From Lepraria neglecta (taxonomy: Eukaryota > Ascomycota > Lecanoromycetes > Lecanorales > Stereocaulaceae): 64,000 bases of DNA. Positions 22,513 through 33,600 of this stretch are shown in pieces (position 1 is the stretch's first letter; every line of letters begins with the position of its first letter). The notes under the pieces are model-generated. The model did not search any database, was not told the DNA's origin, and saw nothing but the letters and a program-made list of their open reading frames with translations. The DNA lies in the NCBI GenBank assembly GCA_033220425.1, contig CM065651.1:1426001-1490000 (forward strand), read 5' to 3'. Made by a program: the position numbers and the translations under genes.

Positions 22513-24887
22513 TCAAACCTGCCTTGCCACACTCGTCTCATACTCTTGGCCGGCATCAGTCATCGAAACATCAACATCATTCGTCTGCCCTGGGTGGCTT
22601 CTCATGGCTTCCTGCAAACCGTCGGGCAAACTACTAGCAGTCATAACGCCGCTCTCTCGTGCTCTCTTCGCCTCTTCGATCCTCCCCGCTGCCTCTAGCG
22701 TATCCCGCAGTACGCCAGCACTAACACTCATCCACAATCCATCCTTGCACTGCTGCGCTAGCGTCTGACTCGCTCGCGCTGACTTCTCCGCTTGCTCACC
22801 AACAACGCCTCTGAAGAATTTCCAGGACATGAAAGTAAGTACCATGCAGATGAGATGCTTGTTGCCTGTCGCTTTTGCTAGACTCAGTGCGTTTTGCAGG
22901 GCCTGTTTTGTATGTAGGATGGTTGATGATTCGACTATAGTGGCTGAGACGAGGTGGAATGCTGATTGAATTTGGCGATTTGGGTTGCGGAGGCAGAGTT
23001 GTTCGACAAATGAGATGAGGTCAGGCAGAGTGTGGTGATCGGGGTGAGTAGGGGTGCGGATAATTAGAAGAGTGTTGAGGGCGGAGAGAAGAGAAATGTC
23101 GAGGTGAATATGGGAGGGATGTGATGTTTTCCGGTATTCGTGGATGGAAAGAGTCGCGCTCTGGTAGGCCGAGAGAGCACCTGAAATGTCGCCTGTGCCT
23201 TGGCAAATAACGCCTTCCAGGTAGGCGCCGAGGAGGAGTAGAGGCTCCGGTGGATTAGTCATGGCTGCTAGAGCGCCATCGATTTCCACTTGTTGCTGTC
23301 TGGCGACTGTCCAGGATGTTCGACGGCAAAACGTGAATGCTAGGTGGAGACGCATGTAAGCTGTGATTTCTTCGCGCCATCTCTGTTGGGTGGATGTGAG
23401 AGTAATTGATTTCGGGATCTTGCTTGTCTCTCGGACAGCCCCTGAGATGCATTAGTGGATTTCGACGGGTTCGAAGCAGAATTCTTACAGTCTAGCCTCC
23501 GAATGCCTTCTTCGAGCATGTGCTCTGATTTCTGGCCATCCGTCATGTTTCTATGAGACATCGCCACACCGCTCAGCAGATATCCTACAGTATAGATGTC
23601 TTCGTTTGGCATCCAATTGAACATTAAGACAAGCGAGCCGTCCTCTTCTTTCCGAATGGCACCGCTCCAGCTCTTGCAGGATGGCATCCTTGCACCCGGG
23701 ATCGGAATTGCAAAGGACCCGTCAGCAGTCCATGAATGACTTTCCTCCACGCTTTTTAGGGCATTTTGCATCACCTGATACTTTTCCAAAGCTTGCTTAG
23801 GGTCAAAGTTTTGCAGTTGACAGCAGAGATCCACATATGATGTCAGTACAGCCAATTGGTGCAATTCTGCTACCTTAGGGTGAAGCTGGAGACTTCTGAC
23901 GCTGGCCAAAGCCCGCTGAGCCTGCTCGATGCTTTCGGCATCATTGGATACTCTTAAGCATGTCAAAGCTTCCATAGTCGTAGCAATAGCGAGGACAGTC
24001 CTGTCTCCGAAGTCGTTTGACATGGCTGCGATGCCTCTAAGTTGGGCGAGAGCTGCTACCAGATCCTGATGGGATGAAAGCTCGAGATGCAGCGAAACTT
24101 TCAAAAATCGAAATGCGTAGACCCATGCTATGTGCTGGTAGGCTTCCGCATCTATCACGATACTGTCAAGGAATTTGAAAGCTGCACGCGGGTTCTTCTG
24201 AAATAATGTCCGCGCGAGAAGATGTTGCATGTCGTATTTGAGATCAAAGAACCGATGTCGGTCACAGATAGAAATTCCTTTGCTCAGAACCTCCTCCGCC
24301 TCCATCGTGTTCTCTGTCTCCTCGTAGAGAACAGTAGCATAGCGCAATCGTACAACAGCTTCTCTTTCAGGCACTAATTTACAATGCCTCAGCACAGCTT
24401 CTAGGCATCCCAATCCGGTAGCAATGAGCTTGTAATATTCCTCCATTTCCGTCTCGCGCCGTACGATGTCCGCCATCGAGACATGACCATATGCAGCTGC
24501 GAAGTACTCTTCCGCCAGAGAAAGTAGGAGTAATTGGTAGTTGAGTGGTGGTGTCGCGGGGGCAGGCTGAGGTACATTTGGCGATCCAGTGTACCCTTTG
24601 CTGGTGTTGGTTGAGGGCGAAGGTGGGGAAATGGCCACTGCATAAGCTCGCTGTGGTGTCTGCTGCGGAGGAACTGTTTGCCGATGCTGAATGGAGCCGT
24701 TGATAGGAGGGTATCTGGGGTCATGTTGAACGGGCGCTTGGTACGCGTTTCCGTTCGAGCGCGCAAAGCCGTTCACTGGAGGGTTGGGAACTTGATATTG
24801 GGGATACTGCGCTCCATAGGGTGCGTTGAAGGGCGTTTGCTGCGTTGGTTCCTGCCAATTATACGGGTCCTGGTGGGGGTATGCCAT
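22513..24887 (-). CDS. mau2: Cohesin-loading factor Mau2 (Scc4)
   Basis: Two exons, 24887-23489 and 23441-22513, give 775 aa in phase (RRLD / WAVRETSK); the 47-nt intron has GTAAGA/CAG ends. Mau2/Scc4 binds Scc2 to load cohesin on chromatin. Residues 1-120 are a Pro/Gln/Tyr-rich disordered leader. TPR-like helical repeats follow: LLLLSLAEEYFAAAYG, YYKLIATGLGCLEAVLRHCK, LRYATVLYEETENTMEAEEV, ALEKYQVMQNALKS, and in exon 2 LLLGAYLEGVICQGTGD and YQSATLSIH. The Met at 24887 (MAYPHQDPYNW) is chosen over one ten codons upstream because it has a strong ACCATGG context and starts the usual leader. It is divergent from the hydrolase gene with a 230-bp gap and convergent with CENP-A. Confidence 0.9.
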
Positions 24888-25117
24888 GGTTGCTGTTATT
24901 GGAGGTATCTGGTGCAACCCTCGCGCTTCCGTCTCTTCCTAGACATCTCAACGCCCTTCCATACCTCTTCACTTCAAGCACTTGCACTGTTTCGTCTCCG
25001 TTTGCGGCGATGATTGGTGGTTCCTTGGCGGCGAGGCGCGATTTCCGTAGCCGAGGCAGAGTATGACGGAGCCCTGGATCTTCCACCGAGCTTGCGCCAT
25101 TCCTCTTCTCTGTAATC
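24888..25117. promoter_or_regulatory. Short divergent promoter between MAU2 and the hydrolase
   Basis: Only 230 bp separate the two start codons, so the genes must share a compact bidirectional promoter or overlapping 5' UTRs. No TATA box or named site is clear. Confidence 0.5.
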
Positions 25118-26568
25118 ATGGATTTCTGGCGCCTCTTAGGCTATGCCAGGACCTCGTTCTACCACCACGCTTCTCCAATTGACCTACCAGCAAAGGACTC
25201 CAGCAAACCCATCAACATACTGGACTTCTGCAAGCAAATCACACCTGTATGCCGCCTCAACCCCTTCCTCTTCAATGGTCATCTTCAAACATTCTGGACA
25301 GCGGTGAAGAGCTATGATATACCTATTTACTACAAAAGGCATATCTTCTCCGCCGAGGAACCTGCCTTTCCTGGAACATTTGCCGTGGATTTCGTGGTGA
25401 AAGCTTATGAGGGAGCTGATAAGAGTCTACCGCCCAGGACTGCTTACTACGAAGATGCAGAATTTGAAAACATTGGATCGATGGATAATAAGCCCATGCT
25501 TTTTGCGCTGCATGGGCTTAGTGGTGGCTCGCATGAGATATATCTACGGCATGTACTGCGCCCGCTAGTTGATGGTGGAGGATGGGAGGCTTGTGTAGTG
25601 AACAGTCGGGGATGTGCGAAGAGCAAGATTACTACGGGTGTGCTGTATAATGCGAGAGCGACGTGGGATATTAGACAGGTCGTCAAGTGGTTGAGGAAAA
25701 CGTACCCAAACAGGCCATTATTTGGGATTGGATTTTCGTTGGGTGCGAACATTTTGGTCAATGTACGTATAGTACATAGAACTCAATTAATAGTATCATA
25801 TCTGATCCATGGTTTTCTGCGTAGTATCTTGGTGAAGAAGGAGACCAATGCGAGCTCAAAGCTGCCGTCGTCTGCTCGAATCCATGGAACCTTGACGTTA
25901 GCTCTATTGCGCTTCAATCGACATGGCTTGGTCTTGAGGTTTATTCCAAGACTATGGGCACGAGTATGAGGGGATTGCTCGAAGAACACGTCGACGAAAT
26001 ATCCAAGAATTCACGGGTTGATGTTGAGAGGGTCAGGAAGATCAAGTATTTGTTTGAATTTGACAGGGAGCTTCAAGGCCCAACATGGGGCTACCCGACT
26101 GAAGGAGCATACTACCGTGATGCATCCTCTTGTGATTCCCTCCTCGCCGTCAGAGTACCTCTCTTGGCTATAAATGCAGAAGATGATCCGGTATGCTTCA
26201 CAACGAGGCTATGGCCGCCGAGCACGTGCTAAAATATCACAGATAGCAGTGAAAAGAGCAATACCATTCATGGAGTTCCTGCAAAATCCGTTTGCTGTAC
26301 TGTGTACCACCTCGCTGGGTGGTCATCTAAGTTGGTTCGAGACTGGTGGTGAAAGGTGGTTCGCTAAGCCCGTGAGTCTGATATTCTTCAGTCCTGGAGA
26401 CAAACATGCTGACCGTGAATCCAGGCGAGCCAATTTCTGATGAAGATGGCCCAAGATGTCGATCTTGATAAGCTGTCGGAGTCCGTTTCTCGTGGCGATG
26501 GTGTGGCTAGTAGCACACCTGCCCTTTTCAACCCAATGCGTCGGAAGCTCCAAGTCCCTAGTGGATAA
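25118..26568 (+). CDS. Alpha/beta hydrolase of the Eht1/Eeb1 (YheT/ABHD1-3) family
   Basis: Four exons, 25118-25762, 25825-26190, 26243-26371 and 26425-26568, give 427 aa. The yeast relatives Eht1 and Eeb1 make and cleave medium-chain ethyl esters; a third yeast relative acts as a monoacylglycerol lipase. The family start is seen as CRLNPFLFNGHLQTFW. The oxyanion region is LFALHGLSGGSHEIYLR. The nucleophile elbow GIGFSLGANIL (Ser about residue 208) ends exon 1. The acid is in LLAINAEDDP at the exon 2/3 junction and the His in LGGHLSWFE in exon 3. The triad is therefore complete. All three introns (62, 52 and 53 nt) keep phase. The exact substrate cannot be told from the sequence. Confidence 0.9.
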
Positions 26569-26629
26569 GGGCATCTTTCTCTTTCATGGATATGATAGAT
26601 GATAGACGTCAGACTTCCATAGACCGGTT

Positions 26630-27289
26630 TCAAGCAAATGACACTCGTTTACGGCCAGCTTTTCCGCCCTTCGATTCCTTCGGGACACTATCTGAGGACT
26701 CTGTATCAACAGCGACATCTGGCTTCCTCTTTCTCTTCTTGCGCATTGAATCCTTGGTCTCCTCCTACACAACATCAGCTGTGGCTCTATGTCACAGACT
26801 CCAAACTGGCATACCAGCTTCGACTTCCTCTGCTCTTGCCTTGCTTCGGCTTCCTTGCGCCTAGCCTCTCTGATCTCTTCCATTTGTCGGCTCTTCATCA
26901 TCTTGCTCTCAATCTGGCCCTCTTTGTTCGCATTTACAATGGCAAGAATCGTCATCATGCTTTCCTGAGAGGCCCAATGTATCAGCACGAAAACCTCTCC
27001 AGCTACCAAAGGCCGCCGGTAAATGTACCTGATCATCCACAAACACCTTGCCCTTTTTCTTGCCTTTCGGCAGATCCACGCCAACCGGTGTGATCATGTT
27101 CAATTTTGGTATTCCCAGCTCTTTATCTGTGTAGACCCTCCTCTTCTTTTTGGCTGGGCCCTGTGCTGGCTTGGTCTTCTGCTGCTTGGGTGGAGGAGCT
27201 TTGGGTTTTTTCTTTGCACCAAGCGCACTTGGCTTTGATGAACTTTTCGCACCTTTCATAGAGGATTTTACTGTTCTAGTAGGCGCCAT
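26630..27289 (-). CDS. loc1: 60S ribosome biogenesis and mRNA-localisation protein Loc1
   Basis: Exons 27289-27029, 26964-26815 and 26764-26630 give 181 aa. Loc1 is a small, very basic nucleolar RNA-binding protein needed for 60S assembly and, in yeast, for ASH1 mRNA localisation. The N-terminus is Lys/Pro/Ser-rich. The family core is [21 protein letters not shown], then [14 protein letters not shown] joined across intron 1 to [20 protein letters not shown] and [20 protein letters not shown]. Intron 2 joins RKSKL to [14 protein letters not shown]. The C-terminus ends GRKRVSFA. Introns of 64 and 50 nt have GTACAT/CAG and GTATGC/TAG ends. The central coiled-coil-like charged helix is as expected. 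The stop lies 61 bp from the hydrolase stop, so the two genes converge. Confidence 0.9.
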
Positions 27290-27997
27290 GACAGATATGT
27301 AGGAGATTCGACTTGAGCTCGTGAAGTGAGGCTGTGGGAGCAGAAATTCGAAGATAAGATAAGTTCACGCTTGTTCAAACGGGAATAGTCTACAGCGAAT
27401 CTTGGCAGGCTAGCACCAGACAGCTTTCGACTTGTCGAATGTCACATTCTCAAGAGAACTTCCTCAATAGGGCCTTCGGCTGGAGCTCATGATCTGCCAG
27501 AGCCTGATGTTCACAATAAACTACAAGCAAGATTCTCCACTTTTCAAGCTCCTTTGCAACTGGGATTTGGATGATTTGCAGGAATCTGAGCAGGCACAGG
27601 AGCTCGCGATCCTCCAAAGAACGAACCCAATCACGCGTTTCTAACCGAATATGTATACCGCGGGTACCCTACCACCTTTTAGAAGGGCCAAGAATCTGCT
27701 TGACCCTTTGATTCGTCCCATTCGGTCTCTTTGCCTACATTAAGTGGGTCCTAGGAGAGATGCACAGGGCTATGCTGCTGCAAGGCCTGAGTCTACGCAA
27801 CTTTTCTTCAGTCCCAGCCAATGGATGGGCAGACTGAGTAAAAGAGAGCGTTTTGAATGATAGGCTGTCGATTCTACTGGAGCTTTCTCCTTACGTGGGG
27901 TTGGGGCGGTTAATTGATCTAAAAACAATCAGTCTTACTGCATGCCAGAGAGCCTCGCATTCAGGTGACAATGGTTCCAAGCCAATCTATAATTTTA
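27290..27997 (+). other. Intergenic, LOC1 upstream region
   Basis: About 700 bp. It contains the LOC1 promoter and possibly the 5' part of the decayed membrane gene. A 105-codon frame from 27853 runs into that gene in the wrong frame and is not called. Confidence 0.4.
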
Positions 27998-29475
27998 ATG
28001 GTGGTGCTGTTTGTCTTTCATTTGCATCCACCACTCTGTCTTCCACATTTCCGTTAATGATATCCAGTCGGACTTTTCAAGTACCTTTTCCAATTCCACG
28101 CGAGGATGGGTACCTCTGCCAAACACTCGAGGAATTGTCGATGTCATCTGGTCCTGGGGCGTCACGATAGTTCTATGTTGCTGGTCATCGCTCTGTGTTA
28201 ATGTTGCCGCTCTGGGGAAAGGTCGTTGGTCTCGGTTTCGCCAAAAATTCGCCTTGCTTTTCTTGGTATCTTGGGTCCCGAGTTCCTCTTCATTTTAGCC
28301 TTGGGACAGTACAGTTCAGCTCGTCGTTCAGTCAAAGAATTCAATTCAACAGACTTCCCGAAATGGACCATTACCTACGCATTCTTCGCGGACATGGGTG
28401 GCTTCCTGCTTCAAGCGCCTGATTTCACACCCTTCCCGCTCGATGCGAAACAGCTCCATTACCTCGTCATAAATGACTACATCGCGTATCCGTCAATTGA
28501 AAAGGCGGACATCGAGGACAGGAATAAACGTGATGGTCTTTCTAGGTATCATTAAGAATTCCTTGTCAAAGACGCTTCAGTCTGGCTTGCTATCCCTAGA
28601 TTCATCATGGTCTGCCAGGTTCTTTGGTTCAGCTGCAATTACATTGCCCGAATGGCCCAACATCTCGAGACATCGACACTGGAATTGACAACGCTGGCGT
28701 ACGTTCTTGCTATGCTTGCTACATGCATCTGCTGGCGTGACAAGCCCGCGAACGTTGGAAGACTAATCATCCTCAACTGCAACAGCTCTATATCTAATGT
28801 CCTTGAAGCCGCCGGAGGCGACGCCAAGCAGCCCTACAAGTTCACGCCATTAGATTTCGTGAATCGTTTTGAATGGAGCGGCACATTGCTATGGTCGTAC
28901 AATCACAATGTACTAAGGCAGATGCATATTCCGCTCTTCTCTCGACGTGTTACGGTCCGACCAATCAATTGGATACCCAATGAAAACTTCCCATTTATCA
29001 GCTCATTAGGGATGGTCTGGGTAGGTATGGTTTCCCTAGCCTACAGTGCTACATTTGTTAGCGGCTGGAACTTTCCATTTCCGTCAAATGTTGAGCGCGA
29101 ATTATGGCGGATTGCAAGCATTGGTGCTATTACAATGGTTTTCCTTTCGATTCTGCTCCAGGCTTATCTGTTTGGGATCAAAGCTGCGTCTTTAGATTCC
29201 GCATTGAGCAAGCTGTTCAACATCTGAACTGGTTTGGCAAGCCGATACCTTGGGTCACGGTGCGGCAAGTTATGGCACGTCTGAGGAACAACTCGCCAGA
29301 TCGTGATCCAGCATTAGCGATCCCCTTGAGAACTCTTTTCTCTCTCGAGGCATTCTGGCCAGCTTACTTGATATTCCGTGCATACATTCTGATTGAGGAC
29401 TTTCTGGCTTTGTAAGCTCTTCCAGCAAGCACATTCGAAAATTTTGATTGGACGCAGTATGTACCACACGCCTGA
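27998..29475 (+). pseudogene. Broken multipass membrane protein gene of a common fungal family
   Basis: I recognise a widespread fungal family of unknown function, but no name. Its blocks are in order: RGWVPLPNTRGIVDVIWSW, LAFLGILGPEF, LALGQYSSARRSVKEF, WTITYAFFADMGGFLLQ, FPLDAKQLHYLV, an intron at 28547-28600 (GTATCA/TAG, phase kept) joining GLSR to FIMVCQVLWF, FEWSGTLLWSYNHN, SLGMVWVGMVSLAYS, RLRNNSPDRDPALAIPL and the tail ALPASTFENFDWTQY. Many hydrophobic helices fit an integral membrane protein. The frame changes near 28000-28030, at a run of five A near 28245 and near 29210, and a TAA precedes the last 20 codons. With four defects a pseudogene is likely, though two of the breaks are single missing bases in short runs and could be consensus errors. 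Confidence 0.7.
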
Positions 29476-30452
29476 TCACACGTGGGTTCGAAATTATTGT
29501 CAAATGGGATACACATTCTGAAAGGTTCGATCAGATCTCAACTGGCGGCTAGTCCTGATATCTTCAGAAACACGTCAGAAATCCACACACGCATCTCACA
29601 AATTTTGACCGCAGTCTGGGTTGAAGACGTCAAGCAGTTGAGGCTCGAAAATGGATGGGTTCGGAGCTCTACACAAGGGACGTGTAGTGTGGGCTCTCAA
29701 TGGGGAAGAAATTGCATGTTTCGGGCTCCAAGCACCTGGCTTTCGCCACTAGTTGGGCTCAATAGATTGATCAACATCCCTAATCCTGTCAACCTCTCGA
29801 GCTGTCATCCTTCACCACGATCAAGTCCATGTTTGATGTTCTTCGACTTGCTCGTTAATCTTCTCTATAATCAATAATCCCTTCAGGCTCTTGACTATGA
29901 TCCCGGATTCCAGTTCTATCTAATGGCGAATCCAAACAGCTCATTCGCGATCTGCGGCCTCTGATACAACCAGCCTAGCCATGGATAGACCGGTGAATGC
30001 ATCAGTGCTTAAAGCAGTCTTTGGCGTTAATATAAGTGCGTTGAAGACCCTTCTCTATAAAATGTACTATGCTGAGGGCTGCTTTATATTTGTGCAAATC
30101 TGTACGGTCGGATTAAGCGCCCTACGGGAAGTGTTTTGAGAGTCGGTATTATTCTAGAGTAAGACTAGAATTGGAAGCGTGACGGCTGCGAATAATCGGC
30201 GTATTAAAGAAATCTGCCAGGGCGTTTCTCCGCCGAAGAAGCAGTTTGAAGGGCCTTATCGATTGTATCCCAATAAACCCCTCCGCCGTTATCAGGAATG
30301 GACTATAGAGGCTATCCAAGCTCTGGTCAGGGCGTAAGTCATCTAGCCGTATCGTGGGTAACGATGTCGTTTTGAGGGCAGTAATATGTAATGATTAAAA
30401 GCCAAGTGTCTATAGATGGACGAAATGGCTAATAAAAAGGGTTCTCTGTTAT
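29476..30452 (+). other. Gene-free border before the repeat block
   Basis: Nearly 1 kb with ordinary composition and no RIP bias at its left end. An open stretch at 30155-30325 (GSVTAANNRRIKEICQG, then KPLRRYQEWTIEAIQALVRA) could be a fragment of an old element, but I cannot identify it. The last 5 bp, GTTAT, are the target-site duplication of the Gypsy element. Confidence 0.4.
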
Positions 30453-30625
30453 TGATACGGGGTTTTCCTGTATGTTCATAGTAGTAGTGTTGGTGGTAAA
30501 GATGATCATTGTTCTATGTGGAAGATGAGCTTGATATGCAAGCTCATAGGGCTGAGGCTGACTAAGCATGAGTCTTGGCAGGGTTCTGCATGAGCAAGCC
30601 TCATATGTCTGAGCGCCCTGTATCA
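30453..30625 (-). repeat. 3' LTR of the Gypsy fossil (173 bp)
   Basis: It begins TGATACGGGG and ends CCCTGTATCA, so it has TG...CA ends within a 6-bp inverted repeat (TGATAC/GTATCA). It is the little-mutated copy of the pair. Confidence 0.9.
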
Positions 30626-33600
30626 GAATGCCACAAATAGAAAAAATGCCATGGCCCCTATAGTGATAAGGGTACACGAAGGTAGCGCTACTGACGTATA
30701 CGCATGAAAAGAAAAGATGCAGGGTGCACGCATAAGAATTCCGACTTTTGCCATTACTATATCCGTCGTCCGAATCTTAAGCAATTCTGCCAGTTACTGG
30801 TAACCTTGCTTTTATATATCCGATCTCGCTGGGTAAACTAATCAGGAGGTTCCGTTATCCTTACAAGGTCGGCCGCGCTTTCGGACAGGCTTCTGAGCTA
30901 TATGCTGCTTATACTCGGCAATTAGCTCGTCCGCATTCATGTTCTTTACGTTTATCCAGCGGTCCTATTCAGATCCCCAGCCTTGCCAACGTAGTAAGTA
31001 TTTAGTAGAGATACCTCGTCCTCGTAGGACCACGCGTTTATCAAGGATTCGGTCCAGCTCCTATTCAGGCGGTATATCGTCTCGATTAGTTAGAATAGGC
31101 CCTGGTTTAGCAGGACGGGGCCGCTTAAAAGGATCCTCGGAAGGGTCTAGGCACAGCTCCAATTGGGCAATGGTAAAGATATCGTAAATCTTCTAGTCTT
31201 TAGGGATATTAAGGCGATACGCTAGGCGTCTAATTCGCTTAAAAACACGGAACGGGCCTACAGCTTATTGTCCATATTTACGACTAGTGAGCTTATTTGC
31301 GGGGATATCGTACCTATAATATAGATGTAATAAGGCCCAGTCTCCTACTTAGAGGAACTGCGGGTAGTAAGCTCGATTATACTGATATTTGGCATTTATT
31401 TGCGCGAATATAATAGCGTTACTTGCTTTAAGCCTTATAAGCTCTTTCGGGAGGAGTAGCTTATTATACCCTAGAAGGTCCAGAGTATCGTTAATATTAA
31501 AACTATAAGCGATCTTATTTAGGGAGCAACCAAGAGGTATAGAAATAGAGTTATTATACTGAAACTGAATAGTAGAGAGTATCTCTGGCTATACCTTAGG
31601 CTTCTGTAAGTTTATAATCTAAAATCGAATAGCGATTTCGATAGTCTAATTAGTTCGCTCACTTAACCTATCCGTCTAAGGGTAATAAGCGGTGGAGTAT
31701 AAAAGTCTTACTCTAAGCTTCTTGAATAATACCTTCTATAGAGCGCTAAGGAACTTATAATCTCGGTCTAAGATAATGGCTTTAGGGAGGCCCCAATCGA
31801 TCTTATATAAGCGTTATACTAGTATCTCGGCCTATTCTTCAGCGGTGTATATTATTTTACTAGGTATTAGCGTGATCTTCCGCGTATATTTGCAAGTAGC
31901 GGTTATAATATAGTTATACTCCTTTCTAGATAGCGGTAGGGCAAGAATAAAGTCGATTGATATAGTATAGAATGGAACCGGCGGAGATACGATTGGCTGA
32001 TAGGCTCTATACGGCTGATATTATATAGTCTAGTATAGCTGGCACTTAGGGCAGTGTCTTAAATATTCGCGTAGTTATCTATCTAGCTTATAGATATACT
32101 ATTGTCGGGAAATGATCTTATAGTATCTATTACGGCCGATATAACTGCTTAAATGAGCGATATTAAAAAACTCCTTTATATAGTCCCTTAGAATGTAGAG
32201 TCTCTATAGTATATACCCGTTTGTGGACGTAGTGTCGTTAATTCGCTAAAATAGTCTATTAGTCCCCCGAAAAAACGGAAGTTTTGCGGTATCCTCGCTA
32301 GTAGCGTCGTTATTATTGAGAACCTCTAAGATATAAACCTAAAAGGGGTCGGTAGCGTATATCTATAAAAGGTTCGCCTTTAGCTCGGTACTTATTTTAA
32401 CTAGCGTAGAGACGATATAAATATATACCTATAAGGTATCTAGCTCGCCTTCTAAATAGTCTACTTCTATATTATTAGGCCGAAGTCTTAATAATATATC
32501 AGGTACTATATACTAGATACCTGGCTTATAACGTAACTCTAAGTTACGAAAGTATTATATATAGTCCGAGGCACGAATAAGACGAAGATTTAGCTTTATA
32601 GTAGATAAAGTAGTTAATAACGTTTACTTTATAATCTATAAGGCCGTACTATAGTCGGTATAGATAATCGTCTTAGTAGAGGACTCTGCTATATATCGAA
32701 CTTTGCTCAGGACCTAAATAATACCGGCAAGTTCCAATTCGGTAGGCTAATAGCGTATCTCGGCGTCCTTGAGCAGCCGGCTAAGGAAGAGAACCGGCTT
32801 AATTTAAGAAACCGTGGGATAAGTAGTCTTTAACTCCCCTTTTAGGTGGTAGACTATAGCTCTAAAGCCATATACTTTACTAGCGTCGAGATCTATATAT
32901 AAGTCTGCGGTATTATCGAAATAGTATAAGAACGAAAGCCTAGAGAGAAGCTTCTATAGGGTTTCAAAGGCTACTATTTCTTTATAAGTAGGCTTTTTAA
33001 ATAGCGTCTTCTTTATAAAATCCTAGTGTTCTTATCCCGTATATAGAGCTTTACCAAGTAGTATAGTCTTCTGCTCTACTAAGGGTTTGGATATCGCTAC
33101 ATAGTTAGGGATGTAGTTACGCAGCCATCTAGTTATCCCGATATAGGTCTCGAGTATAGATAAGGACTGAGGGAACGATAGCTTGGCTATTACTTGAAGC
33201 TTTTCTTCTGATATCGATAGTCCTAGGGAATTAACCTTTTAACCTAATAAGGTAACGGAGGGGTAGCCTAGGAATACCTTCTTCGAGTTAATAGATATAT
33301 AGTATTTTAAGAAGAGGCCGAAGATTTAGCGTAGGTATTATATATATTCTTCTAGTATAGCTGAATAAATAACGACGTTATCTATATAAGCTTATATAAA
33401 AGAACGGTATAGTCGGAGTACTCTATCGATCTATCGTTGGATATAGACTAGTAAGTTCTTATATCCTATAACTGCAATATTAAATATCTCCTAGCCTCGA
33501 TAGGTAATAACTATTAGCTTATATCGGTCCTTAGGGTAGATACGCCATTAGTAAAAGAAGCTTACGTAGTCGACTACGGTAATATAGTTATATCCTTTTA

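Noticed and set aside
26638-27093. 151-codon plus-strand frame
   Set aside because: It is antisense to LOC1 exons and introns.
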